A model generated the notes under the pieces. The model saw nothing but the letters and a program-made list of their open reading frames with translations. It was not told the origin of the DNA and did not search any database. The translations under genes and the position numbers were made by a program. Below are positions 6,722-15,224 of a stretch of DNA of 64,000 bases, in pieces; within the stretch, counting starts at the first letter, position 1; each line of letters opens with the position of its first letter. Source of the DNA: Dyadobacter psychrophilus (GTDB taxonomy: Bacteria; Bacteroidota; Bacteroidia; Cytophagales; Spirosomataceae); assembly GCF_900167945.1 (NCBI RefSeq), contig NZ_FUZA01000002.1, positions 248,001 to 312,000 of the forward strand, written 5' to 3'.

Positions 6722-8887
6722 ATGTCACCAGAAAATAATTTTCGGAAAAGCGACGGGAAACTTTTTTCAAGACGAATTAAAGTTATTGATGGAAGGCAAG
6801 CGCCTGAGGAGGCACTCATTGTTGGCTATGGGGCGATTATAGAGGCATTAAATTTGCAATTGCCCATGCCTGCAAAATTAACGTTAATAAGTGACAAGCA
6901 TAGGCAAGTCTCCGATGATAACTGGCGCATTTTAACGCCGAGGCATAATCCTGCTGATAATCTATATGGGCATCTGGTTTTTGCGTTAAAATATGAGGGT
7001 GTTAACCTGCTGTTCTTTAAAAAACTGTTTGAGAGCATCGGTGATGAGGGTGTAAAAACCGTTATCAGCATTGAGCCCAAAGGTCAGTATAGTCGAAGGA
7101 TTTGGTTTTTATTTGAATGGCTTATGCGAAGGCAACTGGACATTCCTGATTTGAAAGACGGGAATTATGTTGCTTTGATCGATGAAGAAATTCAGTATGC
7201 AGTTTCACCCGCAATCAACTTTGCGAGACAGCGGATCAGAAACAATCTTCCTGGAACACCTGATTTTTGTCCATTAATTTTTCGGACACACAAGTTAGAG
7301 GAATTCATTGAAGCGAATTTGTCCGAACTTACACATACCATTTTGAACGAAGTCCATAGAGATGTGATTCTTCGTGCTTCTGCTTTTTTATTACTGAAAG
7401 ATTCCAAAGCTTCGTTTTCAATTGAAGGTGAAAATCCGACGCCAAATCGTGCTATGCGCTGGGGCAAGGCCATTAGTCAAGCTGGCAGTATACAGTTAGG
7501 TGAGGACGAATTATTACGACTGCAGCAAATAGTCATTGAAAATAGCCGTTTTGTCAAGATGGGGTTTCGGACAGATGGAGGTTTCGTAGGGGTGCATGAT
7601 CGAACCAGTGGTGCGCCTATGCCCGAACATATTTCAGCAAAGCCGGAAGATCTGTCGGTTTTATTAAATGGATTATTTGCCACTGCTTCATTAATGGAGC
7701 GTCAGAACTTCCATCCCGTTCTGGCCGCCACGAGCATTGCTTTTGGTTTCGTGTTCATTCACCCTTTTGTCGACGGTAACGGAAGAATTCACCGCTATTT
7801 AATTCATCACTTACTTGCCAAAACCAAATTTAGCCCGCAGGGGATCATTTTTCCTATATCAGCCGCCATTCTGGAACGTATAGACGATTATCGAGAGACG
7901 CTTGAACAATATTCGCATCCGTTGCTGGACTTGATAGATTGGACACCCACTGCGAACAATAATGTAAAGGTTTCGAATGAGACAATTGATTATTACCGAT
8001 ATTTCGATGCAACCAAACAAGCTGAATTCTTATTTGAATGTGTTTATCAGACTGTTGACAAAATAATTCCAAAGGAGGTCGAATATTTGCAGCGATACGA
8101 TTTAATAAAGGGCTGGCTAGAGGAAGAATTCGAAATGCCAGACAAAACAGTAGCCTTGCTCATCCGGTTTCTCGAGCAGCACAATGGCAGGCTTTCAAAT
8201 AGGGCGTTAGACCGGGAGTTTTCGGAATTGTCAAAAGAAGAAGTTGAAGCAATTGAAGAACAATTTTATGAAATTATGCTAAAACCACCATTATCGCAAT
8301 ATTCCCTGGCCATCATGCCCAGCGCGGCGATATCCCTTGAAGTGGCGGATATCAAGCAGCGGTTGCGGGCTGCTATCGGTAAAAGTTATGGCAGCGCAAA
8401 TGCGGAGGCGCACATTTCCCTGGATGGATTTGAGGCCGATGAAAATGACTATCCGTACGTTTTGGCCGAGTATCGCCGGATTATTTCGGAGCTCACCCCT
8501 TTTGAAATCCACTTTTCAGGGTTTGATGATTTTGACAGGGCCAATTACTCTGCATTTTACATCAAGCCAACTATGGAGTCGTCCTTTGAGATCCGGCAAC
8601 GCAGTGAAGCGGTTATGAAAGCATTTGATAAAAAACTTAAAAAACAATATACCAAAAAATGGGCCGATGAGTCCAAAAATCCGCATATGTCGATCGGACG
8701 CAGGCTCACGCGAGAGTGGATCGCACTGGCGTATTCCACGTTGCCCGCATACGAAGCGCGTTTTCTTTGCGACGCATTTGTCATCCGGAAGTTCAATGAA
8801 AAACGGCGGCAGTACGATGTAATTGACGTGCTTCCCTTGCTGGGAAACCCCGAGCCACTTGCTCAGCTGGATTTGTTCCAGCCTTGA
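6722..8887 (+). CDS. Fic-family enzyme fused to a C-terminal 2H phosphoesterase domain
   Basis: 721 residues. Residues 1 to about 525 look like a complete Fic protein of the inhibitory-helix type: SFSIEGE (Ser231, Glu235, Gly236) fits the S/T-xxx-E-G/N autoinhibition motif, HPFVDGNGRIHR (347-358) is an intact Fic core with the catalytic His, and a helix-turn-helix-like tail follows (about 480-520). Fic enzymes transfer AMP or other NMPs from nucleotides to protein hydroxyls. From about 530 the chain continues directly into a 2H phosphoesterase with AHISL (His564) and PHMSIGR (His655), both intact. It is closely related to the separate 2H gene just upstream. The Fic part is more AT-rich than the 2H part. 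A writer/eraser or nucleotide-processing role is possible but unproven. I do not recall this domain pair as an established family. Confidence 0.9.
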   Translation: MSPENNFRKSDGKLFSRRIKVIDGRQAPEEALIVGYGAIIEALNLQLPMPAKLTLISDKHRQVSDDNWRILTPRHNPADNLYGHLVFALKYEGVNLLFFKKLFESIGDEGVKTVISIEPKGQYSRRIWFLFEWLMRRQLDIPDLKDGNYVALIDEEIQYAVSPAINFARQRIRNNLPGTPDFCPLIFRTHKLEEFIEANLSELTHTILNEVHRDVILRASAFLLLKDSKASFSIEGENPTPNRAMRWGKAISQAGSIQLGEDELLRLQQIVIENSRFVKMGFRTDGGFVGVHDRTSGAPMPEHISAKPEDLSVLLNGLFATASLMERQNFHPVLAATSIAFGFVFIHPFVDGNGRIHRYLIHHLLAKTKFSPQGIIFPISAAILERIDDYRETLEQYSHPLLDLIDWTPTANNNVKVSNETIDYYRYFDATKQAEFLFECVYQTVDKIIPKEVEYLQRYDLIKGWLEEEFEMPDKTVALLIRFLEQHNGRLSNRALDREFSELSKEEVEAIEEQFYEIMLKPPLSQYSLAIMPSAAISLEVADIKQRLRAAIGKSYGSANAEAHISLDGFEADENDYPYVLAEYRRIISELTPFEIHFSGFDDFDRANYSAFYIKPTMESSFEIRQRSEAVMKAFDKKLKKQYTKKWADESKNPHMSIGRRLTREWIALAYSTLPAYEARFLCDAFVIRKFNEKRRQYDVIDVLPLLGNPEPLAQLDLFQP

Positions 8888-8987
8888 CCTACAACATAAA
8901 AACATCATTTATTATCCGATCAATGCGCATAATAGGTATATTAGTCGCTGTTGAAATAATGGATGTTGGATAAATTTTTTTGTTGGG

Positions 8988-10322
8988 ATGTTTCAAAAGG
9001 CTGTAAGCTGGTCACTTTTTATTTGGTTTTTCGCAACTTTCAATGGCGCATTTTGCCAATCGGTTTCAGTTCCCGGGAAGCCGTGGCTTTCGGAATACAA
9101 TGTCCATAAAGACTATAAGGGTGTGTATGTTGTCAAAAAAATAACCATTCCCTGCCGTGCTTATGAGACTTTCCTGGTTGACGGCAATGGCAAAAAACTA
9201 ACGCCCGCTTACCGCGATATCGGAGATTTTTCAGGAGATCTGGCGGAGTTTGTGCCCATGGAGCTGGATGCAGAAAAACTGGGTCGTCATGGATTTATCA
9301 ACAGGCGCGGGGAGGTGGTTATACCGCCGATTTATGTTGCTACGGACAAGTTTTATGAAGGAAAAACGTGGGTGATTTACCGCTCAGGAAAGCAGTATGG
9401 GCTTTCTTACATTGATTCCACGGGAAAAGAAATTTACAAAGTTCCGATTCAATATTTCAAAAAAGACTTCCTGATCTCCGCCGCGAAGGTGGATATGGTT
9501 TGTAACCAGGACACCAGGGAAGATGTGCTTTGGTGGAAAGGCCGCAACTATTTTATTCTGAACTGGAATTTTAGTCCGTTCATTGAAAAGGAGGTAAAGA
9601 GCTCTAAGTACATTTATCATTTCTTGTATGAGGGCAAGTATGGGATTATAGATAACAAAATGATCCTGCGCGTGCCTGTCTCGCTTGACGACATTGATCC
9701 TGAATATAAGTTTTCAGGGCAGGGCATGGAGCGGGTCAGATATGGAGATAAATTTGGTTATCTCAATGTCTTTACCGGAGAGCTTATCACTGATTTTTTA
9801 TACACTGACACGCGCAAGCCCACTTCCGGACTATTTTGGGTAAAGAAAGATAACAAATGGGGCTGCATCGATAAAACCGGAAAAACCCGAATCCCTTTCC
9901 TGTATGATGAGGCGACCGGGTTCACTGGCGAAGACCGATCCGCCGTAGCGATCAACGGTAAATTCGGGCACATTGATAAAAAAGGCAAAATCAGAACGCC
10001 ACTCAAATACGACTTTGCGTCTTACTACAACCGCGGCATTTCCATGGTCCGCATTGATGACAAGTATGGATATATCGACATCAATAACCGCTACATTATA
10101 GAGCCTATCTACGACGAGGCCCTTCCATTTGACAAAGAAACAACGGTAGTTGAAAGACTTTGGCTTCGGTTTGAACTCAATATGCAGGGAAAGGAAAAAT
10201 TCATCGGCTTTTCCTATAAGCTGAATGCCATCTTCATTCTGATCGGCCTGGCGTTGTTTATTTATGCGAACAGCCTAATTTTCAAGCGAATGCAGATTGC
10301 GAAGGCAAAGGGGAAAAAGTAA
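8988..10322 (+). CDS. Secreted/membrane WG-repeat protein
   Basis: 444 residues with an N-terminal signal segment (about 5-24, ending AFCQS). It then has a series of WG-type repeats of about 35-50 residues: GFINRRGEVVIPPIY, YGIIDNKMILRVP, FGYLNVFTGELI, WGCIDKTGKTRIPFLYDEA, FGHIDKKGKIRTPLKYD, YGYIDINNRYIIEPIYDEA. WG repeats form beta-rich scaffolds of unknown binding specificity. A hydrophobic helix at about 412-430 near the C-terminus, followed by basic residues, would anchor the protein in the inner membrane with the repeats in the periplasm. It is transcribed alone and convergent with the 2OG oxygenase gene. Confidence 0.82.
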   Translation: MFQKAVSWSLFIWFFATFNGAFCQSVSVPGKPWLSEYNVHKDYKGVYVVKKITIPCRAYETFLVDGNGKKLTPAYRDIGDFSGDLAEFVPMELDAEKLGRHGFINRRGEVVIPPIYVATDKFYEGKTWVIYRSGKQYGLSYIDSTGKEIYKVPIQYFKKDFLISAAKVDMVCNQDTREDVLWWKGRNYFILNWNFSPFIEKEVKSSKYIYHFLYEGKYGIIDNKMILRVPVSLDDIDPEYKFSGQGMERVRYGDKFGYLNVFTGELITDFLYTDTRKPTSGLFWVKKDNKWGCIDKTGKTRIPFLYDEATGFTGEDRSAVAINGKFGHIDKKGKIRTPLKYDFASYYNRGISMVRIDDKYGYIDINNRYIIEPIYDEALPFDKETTVVERLWLRFELNMQGKEKFIGFSYKLNAIFILIGLALFIYANSLIFKRMQIAKAKGKK

Positions 10323-10355
10323 ATCAAGATTCGGCCAGCTATACTGTCGGGCTTC

Positions 10356-10958
10356 CTAACCGACCTTCAACCACCCCGTCACACTCATTCGGGGCTTATT
10401 TGTCAGCAGCACTTCGTGTTCCAGTTCGCTGCTTTTAAAGAAGACACTTTTGCCGTTTGTGGGGGCGATATCTTGCTCGTGATCGGTATTGTGAATACGC
10501 AGCTCGCCTCCGTCGCCAGATGTCCAGTTTGTGTTCAGATACATAATCATGGAATATTGGCGGCTGGAATTGTTTCGGAACTGGTCGAAATGCTTTTTAT
10601 AAAAACTGCCGGACTGATACAGCGCGTAGTGAAATTCGTAGCCGGTAATGCCAGTGTAGCAGGTTCGGTTCAAATGTTCCACAAATTGATCCATTAAATC
10701 GAAAAAATCGTTTTCGTGCGGATCATTGTGCTTGCGATCGAGCCAGTAAATGCTGTCGCTGCGATATAATTGGTCATGGACGACCTTGGTGTCGTTGCCT
10801 GTGCCTGCCGAAAGAAGCTGGTTTGTTGCCAGCAGCGACATTAAATTGGCTTTCAGATTAGAGGCCAGCGGAGCGCTGAGAAAATCCTTTGCAATGCCTA
10901 CTTTGTTATCGATGTAGCTGTCGATGAGTTCATTAAAGATGGTTTGCAAATAAGGCAT
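10356..10958 (-). CDS. 2-oxoglutarate/Fe(II)-dependent dioxygenase, prolyl 4-hydroxylase-like
   Basis: 200 residues. The C-terminal half has the complete iron and 2-oxoglutarate set of the P4H-type fold: KKHFDQF (His123 and Asp125), then ELEHEV (His181) and PRMSVTGW (Arg190). Family members hydroxylate prolines or other residues in proteins, using 2-oxoglutarate and O2. The substrate is not evident. The enzyme lacks a signal peptide and should be cytoplasmic. It is followed on the same strand by nothing close; the Fpg/Nei gene lies 71 bases upstream and could be co-transcribed. Confidence 0.85.
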   Translation of the reverse strand: MPYLQTIFNELIDSYIDNKVGIAKDFLSAPLASNLKANLMSLLATNQLLSAGTGNDTKVVHDQLYRSDSIYWLDRKHNDPHENDFFDLMDQFVEHLNRTCYTGITGYEFHYALYQSGSFYKKHFDQFRNNSSRQYSMIMYLNTNWTSGDGGELRIHNTDHEQDIAPTNGKSVFFKSSELEHEVLLTNKPRMSVTGWLKVG

Positions 10959-11029
10959 ATTAACCGACCCGGCGTTTTCCGGTTCAGGTGAAGATAACGT
11001 TAATCGGTTGCATTATCGCTGTCTGTACA

Positions 11030-11767
11030 TCAGTTATATCGCTTCTGGCAGTTCTCACAGTAATAGCTTCTTCTTTTTGTTTTGCCTAAATATTCCTTAT
11101 GAAATGGGATCAGGCAACGTGGGCACATCTTTTTGGTATGAGCCAGCCAGTGTTTTTTCAGTGTAAATTCTTTTTTCCAGTGCAAAAAATCAAAGCTGTA
11201 ATTTCGGGTTTCCTTTACCATTTCTTTCAGCTTCGTCTCGGGCATCTCTCCAACCGTACTTAGCGGGTGAACCATGATCCGGAATAGGACTTCATTTTTG
11301 ATAATGTTACCGCTTCCGGCAAAAATATTCTGATCCAGTAACGCGTCGCATGCAAGCAGCTTCGGCGCACCTTTTAACTTCCTGATTGCCTTGGCCGGAT
11401 CCCAGGAATTGGACATGATATCACCGCTCCAGTCATAAATTTCGTCGGCAGGCTGATCCAGAATGGCCACGGAACAGGCATAAAAATTTAGCTCTGCGTC
11501 ATCAAAAATCAAGCTCAGGCGGGGCGGCGTTTTCTTACGCTCATTGATGAGATAAGAACCGAAAAGCATGAAATGAATACGCAAAATGAAATCCTCAAAA
11601 CACACTAAAAAGTGCTTTCCCCATGATCTGAAAGCAACCACTCTCTTATCTGTCAGCCGGTCTATATCTATTTTGGTGTTGCCTTCGGCAAGTCTGATCA
11701 CTGAGTTGTCCAGACTCAGGGCCTCAATTGATTCCCTTAAAATGACAATGGACGGTCCCTCGGGCAT
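11030..11767 (-). CDS. Fpg/Nei family DNA glycosylase (endonuclease VIII-like)
   Basis: 245 residues. The ATG at 11767 is chosen because it gives MPEGPS, in which Pro2 becomes the catalytic N-terminal amine and Glu3 the helper acid. A longer in-frame start would bury Pro2 and abolish activity. Other family features are the helix-two-turn-helix region (about 135-165, with QNIFAGSGNIIKNEVLF) and a C-terminal zinc finger with CPRC and CENC pairs. These enzymes excise oxidised bases and nick the DNA backbone in base-excision repair. Overall length is typical for Nei-like bacterial homologues. Confidence 0.9.
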   Translation of the reverse strand: MPEGPSIVILRESIEALSLDNSVIRLAEGNTKIDIDRLTDKRVVAFRSWGKHFLVCFEDFILRIHFMLFGSYLINERKKTPPRLSLIFDDAELNFYACSVAILDQPADEIYDWSGDIMSNSWDPAKAIRKLKGAPKLLACDALLDQNIFAGSGNIIKNEVLFRIMVHPLSTVGEMPETKLKEMVKETRNYSFDFLHWKKEFTLKKHWLAHTKKMCPRCLIPFHKEYLGKTKRRSYYCENCQKRYN

Positions 11768-11893
11768 GACTAAGGATATTAATGGAAATGTTGTTTTAAT
11801 AGCAATATCAAACAATGATGCCAGGATTTTCCGCTTCCCGGGCACACTTATTGAAGTCCGTTTTACAATTGATCATCATCAAACAAGCAAGCA

Positions 11894-12103
11894 ATGAGAA
11901 ATTTCATGATTACAATTGCCTCCACGTCGGAAGAAAATATACTGACATTTGAGCGCCACATTATTCAATCCCCGACGTTTCCGGGCAAATCCTATATCAA
12001 TAATGTAGTCAACCAGGGTGGGCAGGACCAAGTGAAAGGTGAAGTGATCGCGATCGTGGAGATCTCCGAACAGGACGTTAAAGATTATGAAGGAACGGAA
12101 TGA
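11894..12103 (+). CDS. Small hypothetical protein (69 aa)
   Basis: A 69-residue soluble protein without signal peptide or known motif. It begins MRNFMITIAST and ends in an acidic tail. It is divergent from the glycosylase gene, across a 126-base gap. An ATG overlaps its stop (12100-12103), which could couple it to the next small gene if that longer start is used. I cannot assign a function, but codon use and a clean start support it as a real gene. Confidence 0.5.
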   Translation: MRNFMITIASTSEENILTFERHIIQSPTFPGKSYINNVVNQGGQDQVKGEVIAIVEISEQDVKDYEGTE

Positions 12104-12168
12104 TCGGGGCCATTTTGAGTAAGTTGAACCTCACCTCCACTTTTTTAACCAAAACCAATAAAACAGCT

Positions 12169-12411
12169 ATGGGAAAAGGGAAAGATCTTTTCGGGCATTA
12201 CAATGATCTGGCCAAAGCGAAAGGGCCCGAAAGTGAAGAAAGTAAATATGCCGGCGTTTTATTCCAGGCCCTTCTGATGGTTGGGGAAAGACGGGTGTTC
12301 GAGCTTTTGGAAGAAGCAGATGAAACCGGCAAAAAATTGAAACTGGAAACTTCCGGTGATGCAAACAGTTCCGACCGTCCCGCCAGCATTGTACTGGTGG
12401 ATAAGAACTGA
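12169..12411 (+). CDS. Small hypothetical protein (80 aa)
   Basis: 80 residues starting MGKGKDLFGHYNDLAKAKGPE. A start at 12100 would add 23 residues and overlap the upstream stop (ATGA). I prefer 12169 because the intervening bases look like an A-rich leader. The protein is charged and mostly helical (LFQALLMVGERRVFELLEEADE), with no signal peptide. No family recognised. It is followed after 19 bases by the MscS-type channel gene, so the small genes and the channel may share a transcript. Confidence 0.5.
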   Translation: MGKGKDLFGHYNDLAKAKGPESEESKYAGVLFQALLMVGERRVFELLEEADETGKKLKLETSGDANSSDRPASIVLVDKN

Positions 12412-12430
12412 GAAAACAGCTAAAAATCAT

Positions 12431-14755
12431 ATGACAAAAAGTAAAGTTTTTTACACACTCCTGACTATAATCCTGCTTTCGCTGCCAGTTGCAGCACAAG
12501 ACACCACAAAAAAATCCACCCGCTCCGTCGTTATACCGGACACGCTGCTTTTCAGAATCGAGAAGGCGCAGGCGGTGATTACGCAGATCAATGCGGCCAA
12601 TAAGAAAGGTTACGACAGCGATGTGATCCAAAAGGAATTGGTAGGCGTAAGGCGTAATGTGGATCAGATCCAGGCGGCAGTGAGTATCGAAAATGCTATT
12701 CCCGGCAACAAAGATTTACAGAATTACCGGCTGATGCTCACCGATGTACAGCAGCGGACGGGACAATGGCGTAAGACGCTCAGCAAGCATAACTCTGAAC
12801 TCCAATTCCTTTCAGAACAAGTCATTGATTTTGGTCGGGATTCGCTTTTGGCGGTTGAAGCGGGCGATTCAACACAGAAACAGCTTTATTCAGGTCAGAT
12901 CAGTGATTTGCAACAAAAATTACAACTGGCCGGAGAAACAACGACGGCCAATCTGGACACGGTCAGCAACTTGCTGGCAGAAGTGTCGGAAATTTATTTT
13001 CGTGCAAACGACCTGGAAACAACCATTAATGATTACATCAAAGAATCCGGGCGGAACTTGTTAGGCAAGGAATCCAGCTACATCTGGAAAGCTTCAAAAG
13101 GCGACGGAAATACCAGGCTGAATGATCTCATTAAGGTTTCTTATACCGGGCAAAACAAAATCCTGCGCTACTTTTTTCAGTCGACATGGGATAACCGCGT
13201 ATTGCTTTTGCTGCTTTCCGCAGGGTTTTTTGTCTGGATTTTCGTGAATTTCAGACTTGCAAAAGGCGCTGCGATCAGTAAGGACATAGGTCCACTGGAT
13301 TTTAAATACATTAACCCGAGGCCGATACTGGCCACTTTCATCTTCCTTTTCAACATTACCCCCTTATTTGAGCCAAGATCGCCGTCCATTTACATCGAGC
13401 TGAACCAGTTTTTATTGCTGGTTACCATGACGATCTTTTTCATGAAAAGGCTCCCTGGGAAACAACTGCTATGGTGGTTTTCGGTGCTGATATTGTACGT
13501 TCTTACCGTTATCAGTAATATTTTGGTGAGCGAATCTTTCCTTTCCCGGTTAGCATTAATTGCGCTTAATCTGGGTTCGATTGCATTTGGGGTGTGGTTT
13601 TTCCGGAAGTTGCGCGAGGTGAAAATGGAGGAAAAATTCATTAAGCCCGTTGTGATAATCTATATTGCTCTGAACATCCTGGCTGTTGTCCTGAACGCCC
13701 TGGGGCGTATTTCACTGGCTAAATCCTTTAATGTTACCGCCATCAGCGGGCTTATTCAGGTCCTGAGCCTTGGCATTTTTGTACACGTGGTTTTGGAAGC
13801 GCTGGAACTGCATACGAAGGTGAGTGTTGCTTCAAAAAGATTATTTTCGCGTATTAACATTGATAAGAGCCGCGCATCATTCCAAAAGTTAATATCCTTT
13901 ATATCAGTGCTTTTATGGTTGCTGGTGTTTTGCATAAACCTCAATATTGTTGACCCTATCTTCGGATTTTTGCTGCAAGTCCTGGAAAAACCCCGCACTT
14001 TCGGGTCTATCACATTTACATTGGGCAATGTGCTGTTTTTTTCCGTGATCATCTGGCTGGCTAACAATTTGCAAAAGCATGTCGGTCTGCTGTTCTCGGG
14101 GCCTGACGTGAATTTTACGACAGATACAGTTCATAAAGGTTCAAAGCTTGCGCTTGTCAGATTGATTATCATTGTATTAGGATTTCTTTTTGCTGTTACC
14201 GCGTCCGGTGTGCCCCTTGACAAAATTTCTGTTTTACTCGGTGCATTAGGAGTCGGCATTGGCCTTGGTATGCAGAACATTGTCAATAATTTCGTGTCCG
14301 GGATCATACTGATATTTGAAAAGCCTTTTACAATTGGCGATTACATTGAACTGGCCGACAAAAAAGGGAAGGTGCTCGACATTGGGATCCGGTCCAGTCG
14401 AATGCTAACCCCGCAAGGTTCAAAGGTTATTATTCCCAATGGCGATTTACTATCGGGCAGACTGGTCAACTACACCACAAGTAACGCCCGCCTGAAAAGT
14501 GAGGTAACATTCAAGATAACTTCGGAAGCCGACTTAGAGCAGGTCAAAAAGATCATCAATGAAATTGTAGACAAAGCGGAGGGTGTTGTAAAAAAAGCGC
14601 CCCGACAAATCCTTTTGAACGCCATAACGGGCGATAGCATCGAACTCAAAATTATGGTATGGCTCAACAGTGTTTACTCAGAAACAACATTCAAGAGCTA
14701 CGTTTTAGAACAAATATTAATCCGCTTCAAAGCCAGCGAGATCAAAGTAATGTAA
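12431..14755 (+). CDS. Large MscS-type mechanosensitive ion channel
   Basis: 774 residues from the ATG at 12431; a longer in-frame start would run through the end of the previous gene. Residues 1-22 are a signal peptide ending VAAQD. Residues about 25-240 form a soluble, coiled-coil-prone periplasmic domain. Several membrane helices follow (from about 265 to 600). The conserved MscS pore and beta domain begins at GVGIGLGMQN (607-616) and continues with FEKPFTIGDYIEL and VIIPNGDLLSGRLVNYT. The architecture resembles long MscK/YnaI-like channels that release solutes on hypo-osmotic shock. A hairpin follows the stop. Confidence 0.92.
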   Translation: MTKSKVFYTLLTIILLSLPVAAQDTTKKSTRSVVIPDTLLFRIEKAQAVITQINAANKKGYDSDVIQKELVGVRRNVDQIQAAVSIENAIPGNKDLQNYRLMLTDVQQRTGQWRKTLSKHNSELQFLSEQVIDFGRDSLLAVEAGDSTQKQLYSGQISDLQQKLQLAGETTTANLDTVSNLLAEVSEIYFRANDLETTINDYIKESGRNLLGKESSYIWKASKGDGNTRLNDLIKVSYTGQNKILRYFFQSTWDNRVLLLLLSAGFFVWIFVNFRLAKGAAISKDIGPLDFKYINPRPILATFIFLFNITPLFEPRSPSIYIELNQFLLLVTMTIFFMKRLPGKQLLWWFSVLILYVLTVISNILVSESFLSRLALIALNLGSIAFGVWFFRKLREVKMEEKFIKPVVIIYIALNILAVVLNALGRISLAKSFNVTAISGLIQVLSLGIFVHVVLEALELHTKVSVASKRLFSRINIDKSRASFQKLISFISVLLWLLVFCINLNIVDPIFGFLLQVLEKPRTFGSITFTLGNVLFFSVIIWLANNLQKHVGLLFSGPDVNFTTDTVHKGSKLALVRLIIIVLGFLFAVTASGVPLDKISVLLGALGVGIGLGMQNIVNNFVSGIILIFEKPFTIGDYIELADKKGKVLDIGIRSSRMLTPQGSKVIIPNGDLLSGRLVNYTTSNARLKSEVTFKITSEADLEQVKKIINEIVDKAEGVVKKAPRQILLNAITGDSIELKIMVWLNSVYSETTFKSYVLEQILIRFKASEIKVM

Positions 14756-14783
14756 CCGAACCCTGAGCAAGGGATGCATTTGG

Positions 14784-14808
14784 ACGCCTATTAGGACCTA
14801 ATAGGCGT
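14784..14808 (+). terminator. Hairpin after mechanosensitive channel gene
   Basis: ACGCCTATTAGG (14784-14795) and its complement CCTAATAGGCGT (14797-14808) give a near-perfect palindrome 28 bases after the channel stop. The following ATTTGATT is only a weak T tract, so this is a probable but not ideal intrinsic terminator. Confidence 0.5.
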
Positions 14809-14849
14809 ATTTGATTAAAATGTATAAAAATTTTGTGTTAAAAATTTTT

Positions 14850-14867
14850 AGTTTAATCGATTAAACT
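14850..14867. promoter_or_regulatory. LacI-type operator 1
   Basis: AGTTTAATCGATTAAACT is an 18-bp perfect palindrome with the central CG typical of LacI-family operators. It touches TACATTTG (14868-14875), a match to the Bacteroidota -7 consensus TAnnTTTG, so a bound repressor would block that promoter. The same 12-bp core recurs at 15050 and 22408. The LacI gene at 21354 is the natural candidate. Confidence 0.75.
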
Positions 14868-14875
14868 TACATTTG
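14868..14875 (+). promoter_or_regulatory. Candidate -7 promoter element of the first susCD operon
   Basis: TACATTTG matches TAnnTTTG exactly. No good -33 TTTG box is seen at the expected distance; the operator palindrome and a T run occupy that space. If used, the susC leader would be about 340 bases long. Confidence 0.35.
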
Positions 14876-15049
14876 GGAGCGTTAATAATCTTTATAAAAG
14901 AATTATTATAAAATTATCCATAGAAACTTATTATTGTCGTCGGGTCACCGCGTTTCTATTTTCAGGTTATACCAAATTCAATCCTACAAAAGCGTCAATT
15001 TTTTAACCATTAACACAATCATTTAAAGCAGATTATTAAAATCAATTGC

Positions 15050-15061
15050 TTAATCGATTAA
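15050..15061. promoter_or_regulatory. LacI-type operator 2
   Basis: TTAATCGATTAA, identical to the core of the palindromes at 14853 and 22408. It lies 163 bases before the susC start and 197 bp centre to centre from operator 1, compatible with a looped repressor complex. Confidence 0.7.
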
Positions 15062-15153
15062 ACTGGTGCCGGGAGCATTCATGTTCCGGTTTAGTGTCTA
15101 AATATTTCATATCAGGACGGATTGGCTGACATTCACTCAGGCAAACACGGAAA

Positions 15154-15180
15154 AACTATGTGCGTATATGGCATATAGTT
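15154..15180 (+). promoter_or_regulatory. Hairpin in leader of first susC
   Basis: AACTATGTGC (15154-15163) can pair with GCATATAGTT (15171-15180) across a 7-base loop, with one G-U pair. It ends 44 bases before the susC ATG. It could be a leader hairpin affecting translation or stability, or an additional binding site. Confidence 0.35.
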
Positions 15181-15224
15181 AGCGCGTTTCATCTATTTAT
15201 TATTCACATTCTTACGATGCGAAG

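Larger units (their letters stand above)
14756..15224. other. 469-base intergenic control region before first susC
   Basis: No gene is visible here. The region is AT-rich and holds a hairpin after the channel gene, two copies of a TTAATCGATTAA palindrome 197 bp apart, a TACATTTG promoter-like element touching the first palindrome, and a hairpin close to the susC start. These are listed separately. It is the longest gene-free stretch in the window and looks like the main control point of the sugar-acid locus. Confidence 0.7.

Noticed and set aside
12100-12168. Extended start of the 80-residue small protein at the ATGA overlap
   Set aside because: Possible, but the added 23 residues look like leader sequence and the ATG at 12169 is a better start. 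Left as an alternative.
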